DNA of 64,000 nucleotides from Misgurnus anguillicaudatus (lineage: Eukaryota > Chordata > Actinopteri > Cypriniformes > Cobitidae). The translations under genes and the position numbers were made by a program. The DNA lies in the NCBI RefSeq assembly GCF_027580225.2, contig NC_073355.2, forward strand, positions 18,109,501 to 18,173,500, in the 5' to 3' direction. Below the pieces are notes generated by a model. It saw nothing but the letters and a program-made list of their open reading frames with translations. It searched no databases and had not been told where the DNA came from. The number at the start of each line of letters is the position of its first letter. The stretch's first letter is position 1. Shown in pieces: positions 9,945 through 23,299 of the stretch.

Positions 9945-10330
9945 TATGAACTCTCTTTCAGACTGACTTTAAGTCAAGTTTTGGATTTACTTGACACTGA
10001 TGATCCAGAGCCTGCAATTTGTAATATAGCAGTGGTCCCTAGGATAAAGATGCAATTGAAAGTGACTGTGATAGCAATGCATCTGACATGGATTTTACTG
10101 GTGACTCAGCTCACATACCATCAAGACTTTTGAATTCTACTGCAGAACTGTTTGGATCTGATAATTTTAAGGAAACTGAACCTGAATTCGAGGACCAAAC
10201 AAAACTCACAATTCAAACAAGAAATCTTTCAAAAAAACTTGAAGCTGTCATCATCTTTATTTCCCTCTTCAGATGGTACTACTGCCACCATACCATCCTT
10301 GCCAGAAAACATCCCTGAACCTGCCTGCAG
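9945..10330 (+). pseudogene. Possible piggyBac-like N-terminal remnant
   Basis: Short acidic segments in two frames (one before ~10050, one from ~10050 on) join only by assuming a frameshift. No catalytic region is present. It could also be another acidic transposon protein. Confidence 0.3.
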
Positions 10331-10343
10331 TGGCCAACCAAAT

Positions 10344-10795
10344 CTATAGTCTCCCAATAATCCACAGGCTTCTCCAAATGCTGTTTTGCAAACTTTAATC
10401 AAGCCTCAACATGCTTTTTGTTCAGCAATGGAGTCTTGAATGGTGAGCGTGCATGGAAGCCATGGCGGTTCAGTGCATTGCTTATAGTTTTCTTTGAAAC
10501 AATAGTGTCTGCTGATGCAAGTTCTTTCTGAAGTTCTGCCCAAGTGGTTCTCGGCTCTTGGAGAACTCTCCTGATTATTTTTTGGACTCCTCGGACAAGG
10601 ATCTTACATGGCGCACCTGATCATGGTCGGTTTATGGTGAAGTGATGATCTTTCCATTTACGGATAATAGCCTACACAGTGCTCACAGGAACATTCAGCA
10701 TTCTGGAAATGCGCCTATAACCATTCCCATCAAAATGCTTTTTCAACGATACGATTACAAAGACTTTGAGAGAGTTCTTTGCTTTTATCCATCAT
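10344..10795 (-). pseudogene. Tc1-like transposase N-terminal remnant
   Basis: Read on the minus strand from ATG near 10795, it gives a Tc1/mariner helix-turn-helix pair: KSKELSQSL at the start, a RIVEKHFDGNGYRRIS region, then a second HTH ([19 protein letters not shown]) and the linker [15 protein letters not shown]. At least three in-frame stops and one frameshift are present. The catalytic DDE domain is missing. It was probably inserted into the piggyBac-like element. Confidence 0.75.
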
Positions 10796-11634
10796 GAAGT
10801 CTTTCCTATGTGCCTCCTGGGTAGTGAGAACCCTTTATAGGCCATCAATTGGAACTAAAGCAGCTGATATCAATTAGTTCTGATAGGGGGCAGGGTTTCT
10901 TTCACAATTCTAACCGATTTCAGGTGATCTCGTGGCTTTCTATGCCATTTTGCACCTTGTTCTCTTCATGTGTTCAATACTTATTCCCTGTGTCATTTCA
11001 CTTTATTTATTTATTATGACTCAAATTGTATACTTAAATGTTCTGATTTCTTTGTATGAATTCAATATTTGGCTTGATGGCTACATCTGGTGGAAATTTT
11101 GTGTCAATAGTCCACTTAAAAATCCCCTTGCTGATAAAAATGCTGTTGTGTATATATTTATGTATTTATATACACCATAGACTTAGACTCCCTGTGTCCT
11201 ACGACCGGTCACAATTGTGACCAGATATAAATCACATTTTTTCAGGTTCTTTTCAAATATGTTTTTTTTTTCATTATTGACATTGATTGTTTAATATACT
11301 TACAAATACAACACAAATTCATATATTTCATCTTTGGGAAAAATTTGAACATTAAACAATGAACATTAATCTGACATTGATTTTATTGTTTTTATTCATT
11401 TATATTCACTAAACCTATCAACAAAACATCGATTAAAATTAAGAGACAAATTATATGAAATGAAATTCATTTTAAAGTAGCAAACAAAACTTATATTAAA
11501 CTCAAAAATAATGTCTGACCCATTATAATTCTCCCTTCATATTGGCCTTTACAACTCCCTATATGGCGTTTAAAATTACAGTCTATCTTTCGTAATAAGC
11601 TAACTCAATTTAAACAAAACATAAACAACAATAT

Positions 11635-13280
11635 AGCTGCAAGCAGCAATATCGGGGTCAAGCCGAAAAGGGCACAAAAGGATGTAAAATTCAGATTGGA
11701 TAAGCAGATTGAAGAACCTAGGTAAACCTAATAATTTTAGATGAAAAAACAGTGCTTGTCTACTGCAATCGTTCTTCTGTTATTGACAATCATGGAACAT
11801 TAGAGCACTGAAGGACATGTGAGTGGTGTTTGTAGTGGCAAAACATGGGTCACATCATGTTACAACGATGTTCTGATGCAGAGAAAAAACTCTTGCAAAA
11901 AAGTTGATATGGTATTCTCATTGGTTGCTAGAGAGTAAATTGACATCCACCAGTGATTATAGTCCAAGCCATGAAAGGAATAATCCATGATGACTCATGG
12001 TTTTAGATGTGTTGTTGCAGTAGTTTTAGGCAAAAATAGCCATTTTCTATCTCAAAACCAGTAGGTGGCGCTATGACAAAATCATGCATGCAACCTCAGG
12101 TCATGACTGCGTTACATCTAGCTGTTTTTTATGACTATACACTGTAGTTTAGCAATAAAATAGTTGTATGACCATAGGGCTTGCTTGATATGAAAGGTTT
12201 TGTTCAATTATAAGGCCAACTAGTGGTGCAAGCATACAATTTTTGTGTAGCCTCAGACTGTGGTCGTATCAGCGTATCAAATCTGGTGAAAAAATCTCTT
12301 TTTGTTGCAGAGTTATAACCATTTGTGTGTAAAAAATACAAAATGTAAAGGTAATTTTTTGTTTTTTGCAATTTTCGGCCATTTCTGATGGAAATTTTAA
12401 TATAACGCCAATAGAACTTTTGTTCAGAAGGTAAGGTTAGTTTCTTCCTATGGTGTTTTCGAGTCGATCGGAAAAACGCTCACGGAGATATTCACACGTG
12501 TTTTTAAGCGCTATTTTGCTGCATAGGGTTAATTGTAAGGGGAATTCTGGCATGTTTGGTATCGTTGGACTCGGCAACTATTCAGGACTTCAGGGAAACA
12601 AGTCCCGTGAAAAAACACCAATCAGAGCCAAAGTTATAGGCATTTAAAGCATAAGTATGACCACTAGGTGGCGCTGCAATGAAATGGTGCATGCACACTC
12701 AGTTCCTGACTGGCATCACAACTACCAAGTGTCTTGTCAATAGGCATAAGATTGCCGAAAATACAGACTAAAACCTGTTTCATTGCGCTCTACGTAAAAT
12801 TTGTTGATGCGCTATACAACAACGGATTGGTTTATCAAAATTCTTTTAATAACTTTTTGCCTTGAGTCTATAGATGCTGCATACCGATTTTTGTGGCAAT
12901 CGGGCAAAAGCTCTAGGACAAGTTCGCAAAAGTAGGTTTTACGAATAATTCAAAATGTCAGAAAATTTTCATGACGGAAAATGACGGCATAGGGTCCAAT
13001 CGAATTGTCTTGAGCCAAGGAATCAGAGAAGGCAATAATTATGTTTATAGGACTTATGGATCAGAAGTTATAAGCAAAAACATAAGTGCAAATTTGGACT
13101 GTTGGTGGCGCTAGTGGGTTAGAGATACAGACTCCAAATTTGCTGTAGAGACTTTTTGTACAGTCCTCTATCAGTGTGCAAAATTTCATAACTTTCCTAT
13201 GTACGATGCTATGGGCTGCCATAGACCGCAATGGCGGAAGAAGAAGAAGACGGAAGAATAATAAGAAAACTAACGGATAC
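11635..13280. mobile_element. Non-autonomous repeat with recurring GGTGGCGCT motif
   Basis: Starts near TATAGCTGCAAGCAGCAAT and ends in a GGAAGAAGAAGAAG-type purine run. The motif GGTGGCGCT occurs at about 12065, 12667 and 13104 at similar internal positions. No ORF is convincing. It fits a long non-autonomous teleost repeat, but I could not assign a superfamily. Confidence 0.45.
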
Positions 13281-13704
13281 AATAGTATTACAACAATATT
13301 CAAACCCAACAATACTCAAACATAAAACAGACATTAAAGATACATGTTAAAACAATCCGATATAGCGTTTAGAATAGCTGGTTGGTAGATGTTTACTATT
13401 TTTGGTAAAACCTCCTTTGCAAACCTCCATTTACCTGAAGAAAAATAATTTTTACTTTGAAAATGATACGTGGTCATGTTAACATCAGCTGTTTGTTTAC
13501 ATAAGACTCTGTCTATGTTCATTTACAGTACACTGCAGCGCAACGTCTTGAGTTCTCAAACTAAAACAGTGTCTTCAGCATTTACGAACGACTCCGTTTA
13601 TGAGGGTCGAAAACGGTGGCGTAGTGTAAATGAAAGGCGTAAACGTGGCAAAAGTAATGCATTTTAAATGGTAAACGCATTAATGTAAACATAGCCCTAG
13701 AAAG
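13281..13704. other. Intergenic, nothing assigned
   Basis: The stretch downstream of the receptor gene. It has an AACGGTGGCGTAGTGTAAATG stretch resembling a DNA-transposon end but no clear partner. Confidence 0.3.
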
Positions 13705-13832
13705 GGTCAATTTTAACATGATATAATAAATTATCTATGGTATTTTGAGCTAGAACTTATTACATATGTGCTCTGGGGACACTAAAGATTTATTTGACAT
13801 CCTAAAATTTTTTTTGAAATGTCCCCTTTAAA
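13705..13832 (-). mobile_element. Truncated MITE (family M1) at gene 3' end
   Basis: Only one end is left. It matches the ends of full copies at 15084-15533, 16674-17214 and 37991-38436 (GGGGAC terminal motif, TTTGAGCTA and GATTTATTT internal segments). On the minus strand its terminal TTTAAAGGGGACAT begins at the receptor stop codon, and it carries AATAAA at 13789-13794. Confidence 0.8.
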
Positions 13833-14078
13833 ATTTAAACCAAACCTTGCCAAGAATGGACAGAGACACAATAATGGTGATTATGTACATAGCAATAAAG
13901 ATCACATTTACAATTCTTGCTGCTAAGGTCCAGCACGATGAGACTTTTTGAGGTTGTTGGTGGTGAGTTAAAGCCCGAAACTCCATGAGGATCTGCTTCA
14001 GAATTTCAGATGTAGATGTCATCTGTTCAGTTCTACCGGTAACCGTGTCTAGAGAGTTATGCAAGTATTTTACGCCAT
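13828..14078 (-). CDS. Receptor exon 9, cytoplasmic loop, M4, stop
   Basis: Acceptor CTTCCACAG, then DGVKYLHNSLD; an amphipathic stretch (SEILKQILMEF) precedes M4 (RIVNVIFIAMYIITII), and the end is GKVWFKF plus TAA. The TAA is the first bases of the MITE terminus. Confidence 0.88.
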
Positions 14079-17000
14079 CTGTGGAAAGAAATACAAGCCA
14101 TGGCTCTGGTCAGCATATGGTTTTGTATATAATGCTTATGGGAAATCATAACATTTAAACCTTAATTTTAAAATTAAAACTTAATTTTGAAAAATTTTAG
14201 TCCATTTTATTAAGGTGCATTGGAGCAAAGCAGCTTTACGTTAAAATATTTTAATACAAAAATAGAAACATTTTCAACCATTTTTATTTACATATTTTTA
14301 AACATGTTAACTTAAGGTAACTGGAAAAGTAATTGTAACAAATTAATTTATGTACATATTTTACATTACTCTATACAGCTGCACAAAATGTCAAGAAGTT
14401 CTTGACAATGTGTATAATGTTTTAATACCTTTTATACCGCAGCCCAGCTAGCAGAAAAAAGTTCTAAGAATGTTCCCTGAAAGTTCCCAAGGTTCCCAAA
14501 AACATTCTGTCAACGTAAAAAGTGTTGTTTTCTTTAAGTTCTAAGAACGTTTCTGGGTTGTCTGAACGTTAGAGGAATGTTACATTTTACCATTTTTAAC
14601 GTTATGACAATGTCATGTTTTAATGTTCACACAATGTTTAAAACAACAATATTGACTTGTTTAATTGTTATGTAAATGATAGAGAAACATTGCATTTTAT
14701 TATTTAATAAAACATTATTTCTGAATGTTCAGGGGCCCGTACCATGAAAATGGTTAAACAAACTCAGGGTTACAGGATTAGTTTCAGGTTGACAAAACCA
14801 AGCCAATGTGCAGGCCTTGTTGGTAAAAGATATTTTTATGGTACCCAAAACCCAGGATTTGCACAAACTAATCCTAAACAAAGCTGGCTAACCAACTAAA
14901 CCAGCTTCATGGTATAGGCCCCAGGACATTTATTGCTGTAGAAAACACAATTCACTTATTAGGTTTAGATGTTGATGTTTTGTTTAATTATAAGTCACCA
15001 ATATTGTGATTAGTGTTTGTTTTACTTGGACTCTTGACACTTGACTTTTTGCTTGCTATTTTGTTTCCTGGTTGTATTACATATTAAGGGGACATATTAT
15101 GAGATTTTGTTTAAGATGTAAACTAAGTCTTAATCTAGGTCTGAGCAAAAGTGTGCCGTGTTGGGTGTGTCATTTAAAATGCAAATGAGCGGACGAAGTG
15201 CAAACACTGATCACAATGATGGTAGTTTGTTGCAATTGAAACTCTATTGTGCTGTGAATTATTTTCTCTCCCTCTCTCTTTCTCTCTGTACTAAATAGCT
15301 GTGCTGTGGTTGGATAGTGCAGATAAAGGGGGCGGTATTACCTTATTCTGACATCACAATAAGGGCCAAATTACAATGACCTATTTTTTCACATGCTTGC
15401 AGAGAATGGTTTACCAAAACTAAGTTACTGGGTTGATCTTTTTCACATTTTCTAGGTTGATAGAAGCACTGGGGGCACAATTATAGCACTTAAACATGGA
15501 AAAAGTCAGATTTTCATAATATGTCCCCTTTAATATTGTGTCAATGCACCACATTTGTTATGAACATGTATAGTTAATAGTGTAATTCTGTGGTTGTTGG
15601 TATATAATGGTAAAGATCATCACCTAATTAATTTACTAATCAAAAGTTTATTTTCTGTCAATAATGTATAGATCCAGCTCTAACATCCAGTTCAGACAAC
15701 CCAGAAACGTTCCTAGAAAACTGGACACTTTTTATGTTGGCACAACGTTTTGGGGAACCTTGGAAACTTTCAGGGAACGTTCTTAGAACTTTTTTCTGCT
15801 AGCTGAGAGGGATGTTGTATGCTTTATTCTGATTGGTTAAGAAATGTGTTATTTTTCTGTAAAACGCACACCTGACCTGTCAAATGTCGTAAAATAACCA
15901 CCATAGCAATGTTTGTTGTAACTGTGGTGGTATAAGAGGAAAAAATCCTGAAAAAGACACCACCTTCCAATAATTCAACGTCCCGTCATCAATTATTCCC
16001 CACTTAAGCAGGCTGTAACATAATTAACTAAGGAATTAATTCAGTTCATCTTCTGTTGTCTGCTGTGGCAATTGTAGGTGATGTGTGGTTTTGGTTATGT
16101 TGTGGTTACTACAATCAAAGTTGATGTTGTGGATGACTTTTGTCTATATGGTGACTTTTTACCATACTCCGGGATTCCTAATTTGTGTCATCTTAATTTG
16201 TGAAAAAAAAATAAGACAGTGTTTCTCATATTCAATTGCTGTGTTGACTCTTACCATGTTGAACAGTTACATCTACTCCGCTTTCTGTTGGTGTTACTGA
16301 TTTGGTCTCTTTTCCTTTAGCAATCAGAATAGTCACAAAGATGGTCTCCAGAATACTTATGCCAATAAGTGAGAAAACCCCAATGCAGTAAATCCCTGTG
16401 AAAACAACAGCAAACCATTACAGCAAAAACATGAAATAAATGAATGAAATTAAAGTTACATTTCTCTTATGCCTCTTGTCTTGGGGGGAGTTTCATAGTG
16501 AACCAATCACACCTTTTGTGTACTGAAAGATTTTACATTACATTTATGGCAAAACTTTACACCTGGTATTACGATGTGCCTTGGTCAATTGGATCACAAG
16601 TGGATGAGAGAGACGGACACATTCCCGTTCACACCTGGGGCCTCATGTATAAAACTTTGCGTAGATTCCATCCTTAAAGGGGTCATAGCGTGAAAATCAG
16701 ACTTTTTCCATTTTTAAGTGCTATAATTGGGTCCCCAGTGCTTCTATCAACCTAGAAAATGTAATCAAGATTAACTCAGTAACTTTGTTTGGGTAAGCCA
16801 TTTTCTGCAAGTATGTGAAAAATTAGGTTGTTCAGATTTTGCCTCTTTTGTGAGGTAGGTAGTAAGGCGAATTACAATAATACCGCCCCCTTAATCTGCA
16901 GTATCCAACCACAGCACTGCCATTTAGTGCAGAGAGAAAAAGAGAAAGAAAAAATAATTGACAGCACAATTGAGTTTCAATTACAACAAATCACCATCAT

Positions 17001-20000
17001 TGTGATCAGTGTTTGCACTTCATCCGCTCATTTGCATTTTAAACGACACATCCAAAAGCGGCTCACTTTTGCTCAGGCCTACAAATTATCAATTTTTACA
17101 TGCTATAATAAATTAGCTGTGGAGTATTTTGAGCTAAAACTTCACATACACACTCTGGGGACAGCAAAGATTTATTTAACATCTTAAAAATATCTCATAA
17201 TATGACCCCTTTAAAGTGTGCGTACGCACATAAGGCAGAATATGCGTACGCACAAAAGTTTTCAGATTTATAAACCATGCGTACTCCAGAAACCGCGCTA
17301 AATTCCATTCATAAATCCCAATGAGCGGAAGATTGTGCGTACGTGCGTCCCGCCCCCATTTCCTCCCCGAAACAACCATATATGGAGCGTACAACCCTTA
17401 GTTTTACTTGGCATAATATGGTCTGCATATCATTTTAATATGGATTGACATTACAAATCACAAGGAAAATATCGTAAAAATATATTTTTAAATTCAAAAT
17501 AATAAAATAAAAATGCCAAAAATATATATTTGCTGAAATATATTTTGAAATATTTTTACAAAAATATACTTTTCACAAATAAATACATTTTAAAACATTA
17601 AAACATATATTTAGCCCTTCATATATTTTAATTCAAGGAAATATATTCACGTCACATTGGAAGAAAAACTTTGTTACGAACCTGTAAACAAAACAGTTTT
17701 AAAAAGATTAAAATTAAATAGTTTCAACTTAAGTTAATTTTATAAATTATATTATTTATTTAGCATATGTTTAAAATATACTTTTGGCCAGAGAAATTAT
17801 AATTTTTTGCCTTATGGGTTTTTATGAAATTATAAAAACGCTGTTTAAACACTGGCATTGTCAAAGTTGATACTGGTCTCACATATGGCCAGACAGGTGT
17901 CATTATATTCATAACATTTTTAATGGAAAACAAACTCAGAGGGAGATTAAATGTTTTTGACAAGCGGATGGTAGAGATCGTTTCGGGTCATGTTCGTCCT
18001 TATCTCAGGCGGCAAGCGCGTGCATAATGCACGTAGGAGTTTTCCTTACTCAAACATGTTCTGAGGGCAGAAAGAATGTGATTGGTTCACAAAAACGACC
18101 AATCAAAATGCTCGTTACTGGTTTAAGCCCTCAGCGGAGCCTCCAAGGCAGCTTCTGCAGTGAAGCAGTTCGAGCTCACCGTTGGTCAGATGAGTAGCGC
18201 AGATATGGTAAGATAGGAATGAGACTGTTTTTGAACTCAGCTCGAAACGTTTTGAGCATTTAAGTGACGCGTTTTCACGTGTCCGTGGCACGACTTTCTT
18301 GTTCGTGCCAGTTTCACGTATTGGTTACTCAATTGTTTTTCCTATTTTCTTACCATTGTTGCTTGGGATTCGGGTTAGATTTGTGGTTTTTGTCACATTT
18401 TTAAACTATTCTCGCGCGAGGATGAGTGCGTACGCACTCAAAAAGAGTGCGTACGTGCAGTGGAGAGCACTCGTACGGTGCGCACTTATTTACGGCAAGT
18501 TTATTTTTTATAAATCCCGATATGTGCGTGGAAAATTGTGTACACATATTTCTATGCCCATTTTGTGCGTACGCAACGTTTATACATCAGGCCCCTGATG
18601 TTTTAATCAATCTCTTTTGTTCACTCTCAGCCACGTCTGCCCTAATTACTTCGAGGAGCGACTGGGCTGTTGGCGAGCAGGAGAAATAACGGGTTCAAAT
18701 TGAAGCACAATTGTGCTGCTTGCTTTGTTGGTAAACAGACAGAGTTTTGTACATGTGATGAAATAAGCTTGCACAACTTTCAAACTCTCGCAAAATGAAA
18801 CATAAGGCGGAATGCAGCCACATTAGATTTATCAATGGCAGTCTAAAAATTGTGTCTAAAAACGTTGGGTTCGCGCTAGAAGCAGGTCCGATGTAAAAAC
18901 ACATGCATTCATCACATTAGATGAATAGGTGAAAGAATTAGATGCATTCACCTTTCACAATGCACTTTTTAAAATCAGCTTTACAGATAAATATTGCATT
19001 TACATTTGAGGGGCAAATTTATTAAACAGGGCAAATAAGGGCGCAATTGAAGGTGCAGGTAAACAGGGGCGATTCCAGGATTTTATAAATGGGGGGGGGG
19101 GCACAGGGGGGACCAAGAACCAGTCAGGGGGGGCCAATCAGAAAATTCTAATGAAAATAAATACTGGTTTAGAAAATATTAAGCATGGTTCTTGTGCAAT
19201 GCCACATTCTCTAATATAGATGGTATTAATTTTTTGTATTTTGCATGAATTAGACAACACAGTTCTGTTCCAGAATAGTTCACTTTAAATAAATTGTCAT
19301 AATTTATTTATTCAAACCTGTATGAGTTTTTCTTCTGCTGAACACAAAATAAATTATTTTGAAGAATCTTAGTAGCCAGAAAGTTGATGAACCCCATTGA
19401 CTGCATGTTATTTTGTTCCTACATATGAAGTTAATGGGATCCATCAACTGATTTTGGTTACCGACATTCTTAACTCTTTTCTTTTTTGTGTTCAGCAGAA
19501 GAAAGAAACTCATACAGGTTTGAAACAAGTTTAGGTATATGACCATTTAAATTAAGTGAACTATTCATTTAACCAGGCTATCTACATTGCGTGTAGCTGG
19601 TATTAGTTAACGTTCTGACAAATCAGGATTTTGGGAAAATATTAGCCTACTTTTTTTTACTCTGTCTGATCTGACTTTCATTGTTTATTATATTGTATTT
19701 TAACACAACTGAATGCTAATTTTACATATTATCTGTTCTGTTGTCAGACGTAAGAGTTTAAAATAGTGATTAAACACGACCCAATAACACATAGGGGCGG
19801 TTTCCCAGACAGGGATTTGACTAGTCCTAGATTAAAAAAAAATGTAAGAGGTGTCCAAACTGAAAACAACTTGCACTGACATATCTTAAAATACATCACT
19901 GCCCTCTGTTTTGCCTCAAAATGCACGCCAGTAATGTTTTTAGTAAGGCATGTTTGTTAAAACTAGTTATATTTCCAAATTCAATAAGGCTAGTCCTGGT

Positions 20001-23000
20001 TTAAGCTAATCCCTGTCCGGGAAACTACCCCCTAGTGTTTAATCCAACCAGCTGTACTTTATAGTGCTAAAATACTAATTTAAATGCGACATTGTCTGAT
20101 ACAGTTTACATTGAAGAGCTGATACGAGGTGATTTTGGATTACCTGTGTGTCTCATGCAGGGTTACTCTTCTCATCTGATTGTGTTTATGAGCGCTTTTA
20201 ATTTTAAATGCGAGTGATAGTTTAATTGTAGATCGCGTATAGCGCAGACAATTCAGCGCCAATTTTAAAAATATCAGAGAATACTGTTATGCGCACGCGC
20301 ATACCGCACCATAGGGAGGGAGAGAGCTTGTGCACAGAGAACTGGGGCCTCATTTATAAAGCGTGCGTAGGCACAGATTTGATCGTAAAGTGTGCATGTG
20401 CAAAAATCGACGGCAAAGTCAATATTTATAAAAACTGTCTTTGACGGGGAAAAGTGCTTAACGCCAAGTCAGTGTCTGAGCAGACGTACCCACTTTTGCT
20501 TTTCTGATTGCTTCAGGTTTTGGAAATATAAGCCAATCTTGCTGTTTGAAATTGCGTTTAAACATTGACAAGCGCTATTTTATATGTCTATGATATTAAT
20601 TAGACATTGTTTAAAGGTGGAGATCTGAAACTGCTCGGCTACGCGCACAAGTTCAAGTTAATTTGCGATTTATAGATTTAAAAGGGGTACGCGCGTTTTG
20701 GCGTACGTTCAGTTTATGAATCACATGTACGCATTTTTGTTAAATGATCATAAGATCAAATGTTGGATGGCTTTTACGAGCCATTTTATAAATAAGGCCC
20801 CTGGTGTGTGTGTGTGGGAAAACACTACTAACCTTTCGTTAAGTCATGATACTCGATCAACTGTCTCTCTGTCAGTAACATCTGTTGACTGTTAACTGTT
20901 ACGTGAAAAGACAACGGAGGAACCCAGGTGGAAAACACCGCCAACTTTTAATTCCTTCACTCAGTGTCATTAGAGAGGCACTGTCGAGGTTCCGCACGCA
21001 GAAGTGAGAAAGCGTGCACGCAAGAGAGAGGCGCTGCTGAGCGCTTGCAAAAGCGAACAAAGCCATTTAAATAGTAAAATAAAATGTAAATGGTAATCAT
21101 GAAAAATCTATTTGATTTGTGTTGATTTGTGCCAGTGTTGAGTCTGTGGCGGGGTGCCTGCTCCTTTTTCGTGTTCTCAAATCAAACAGTGATTGACAAC
21201 TGGTCCAGTGGTGATGTGGGTGTCATGGTGTCTCTTTCCCGCTTTTTTAAAAACCCGCAACTACTGTGCTCGCTTCGTTTTCGCTCGAGTCTCAAATCAA
21301 ACAGTGATTGACAGCTCTCTGGTCCAATGGTGCGGTGGGCATTTAAAGGTTGAGAGTAAATCTAGCTGGCCCAATGAGATTGGAGGAGGGGGGCACCAGG
21401 GGGGGCAATCATATTCCAGGGGGGCTATCATATTACTATCATATTCCAGGGGGGCCGATGCCAAAATGTTATTTTTATAATGACCAACACAATCTACAGT
21501 ATGATGAGCAGCACAATTAGAATAGGGTTTAAGACATGCTTTTTATGGGCATTAAATAAAGGTAATATCAGTAAACAGACGCAAACCTTAGTAAATCGTG
21601 TTGAGTAATTCATTTAAATACTCTCCTCCCATAAATTTTTGTCTAAAAGGTAAACTCCAACAAATTAGTGTTGTCACGATACCAAAATTATTGGTTCGAT
21701 GCCGATACTATGTCAAGGATTTCGATTCCGATACTTTTTCGATACTTTTCCTGAAAAGGGAGAAACACTCTCAAATATCATTGCTGTGCTTTATTTTAAA
21801 AACAGCACAACATTCTAATCATATAACACACTAATAAATGAACATATGAACAGCAGATATATTAAACATTTAAGCAAAATATGAAATATATCAAAATATA
21901 AAAAATAAATTAGACCAATGGCATTCAAGGTAAAAAAAAGAATAATTTTAGCAGCATTATCTCAGTTTTTCTCTTGTGAGCATTAGCGTAGTAAAAAAAG
22001 ATAAACAAGTACTTAAACAAATGTATTGTTTTTTGTTTGTTAGTGTTAGTTAATACATTAACATTTATATGATAAACAGATTATAGTGTAAATGTGAAAA
22101 TATACCTCACTTAACGACATGAGGGTTAAGAAATTACATGTTTTAGTGAACTTAAAGCACAACAGTATCTGGGTTCATTTACTTTTTACTAGTGATGCAC
22201 CGAAATGAAAATTCTTGGCCGAAACCGAAAACCGAAAAAAGGAAACCAAGGCCGAAAAACTGAAACCGAAACACGAAATAAATTATTATGCCAATTATTA
22301 GTACAATTGCATTTATGGCTATCACTGTGTACTAACTTTACTAGGGGTGTGTGACGAGAAAAAAAAACCTCACAGTTCGGATCACATTACAGTTTTTGAG
22401 GCACAGATCAGATTATTTTTCGGATCAGCAAAAAGGTGGGAAAAATCTAATAAACAATAAAGAAATTGCAAACATTTATAAAAAGAACAAAGTTGTACAT
22501 TAATAAGGTCTGAAATTAGCATTTTAACACAACTGAATGCTTATTTCACATATTATCTGTTCTGTTGTCAGACATATAGTGGCGTTTTCCCAGACAGGGA
22601 TTAGACTAGTCCTAGACTAAAATAAATATAAGAGCTGTCCAAACTGAAAACATCTTGCACTGACATATCTTTAAATACATCAGTGCCTTTAGTTTGTTCT
22701 CAAAATGCACACAAGTAATGTTTTTAGTAAGGCATGTTTGTTTAAACTAATTATATTTCCTAATTAAACTAAGGTCTAGTTCTGGCTTAAGATAATCTCT
22801 GTCCAGGAAACCCCCCCAAAGACTATTAAAATAGTGATTAAACATGACCAAATAACCTTGTGTTTAATCCAACCAGCTATTACTACTAAGATACTAAAAT
22901 CTTGATTTATAAACGAGACATCACAGACAATTCAGCGCAAATTACAAAATTGCCATTACACAGAGTTACTACAGAAGGCATGCGCGGGCATAGGAGAGAG

Positions 23001-23221
23001 AGAGAGAGCTCGCGCACAAGCACATAGAGAACCAGTGTGTGTGGGAAAACACTTCTAACCTTTCATGATAAACTCGAATCAGTCGTCTTCTCTGCCAGTA
23101 ACATCTGACGTTTATGTGAAAATGCAAGTACACAGAGGATTCCGCATGGAAAACACAGCCAACTTTTAATTCTTTCACTCAGTCAGTGTCATGTATGAGA
23201 GACGCTGTCTAGGGGCTTCAC

Positions 23222-23299
<78 letters not shown>

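Larger units (their letters stand above)
9880..11220 (+). mobile_element. Decayed DNA transposon, piggyBac-like, with nested Tc1 remnant
   Basis: An imperfect inverted repeat of ~35 bp (about 9883-9916 and 11183-11216, both with ACACAGGGAGTCTA) frames the region. Near the left end, in shifted frames, lie an acidic stretch (SQVLDLLDTDDPEP) and a DSDxDSNASDM-like stretch, typical of piggyBac-type N termini. Family assignment is tentative. The middle holds a Tc1-like fragment. Confidence 0.4.
14443..15805. mobile_element. Foldback/TIR element in intron 8 (family F1)
   Basis: Long inverted ends: GTTCTAAGAATGTTCCC near 14460 pairs with its complement near 15770-15790, inside CCCAGCTAGCAGAA and TTCTGCTAGCTG termini. 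The same family is at 62409-63958. It carries two nested MITEs (14733-14921 and 15084-15533). Confidence 0.8.
19060..21480. mobile_element. Large non-autonomous element with G-rich ends
   Basis: Begins with a run of G near 19091 and ends with repeated CATATTCCAGGGGGG-type segments at 21411-21460. Its interior (about 19680-20060 and 20805-21020) is homologous to 22525-22930 and 23025-23340 in the hAT element downstream, so the two share ancestry. Boundaries are uncertain. Confidence 0.45.

Noticed and set aside
10335..11180. Complete Tc1 element
   Set aside because: Only the N-terminal transposase half is present, with stops; no pair of terminal repeats could be matched.
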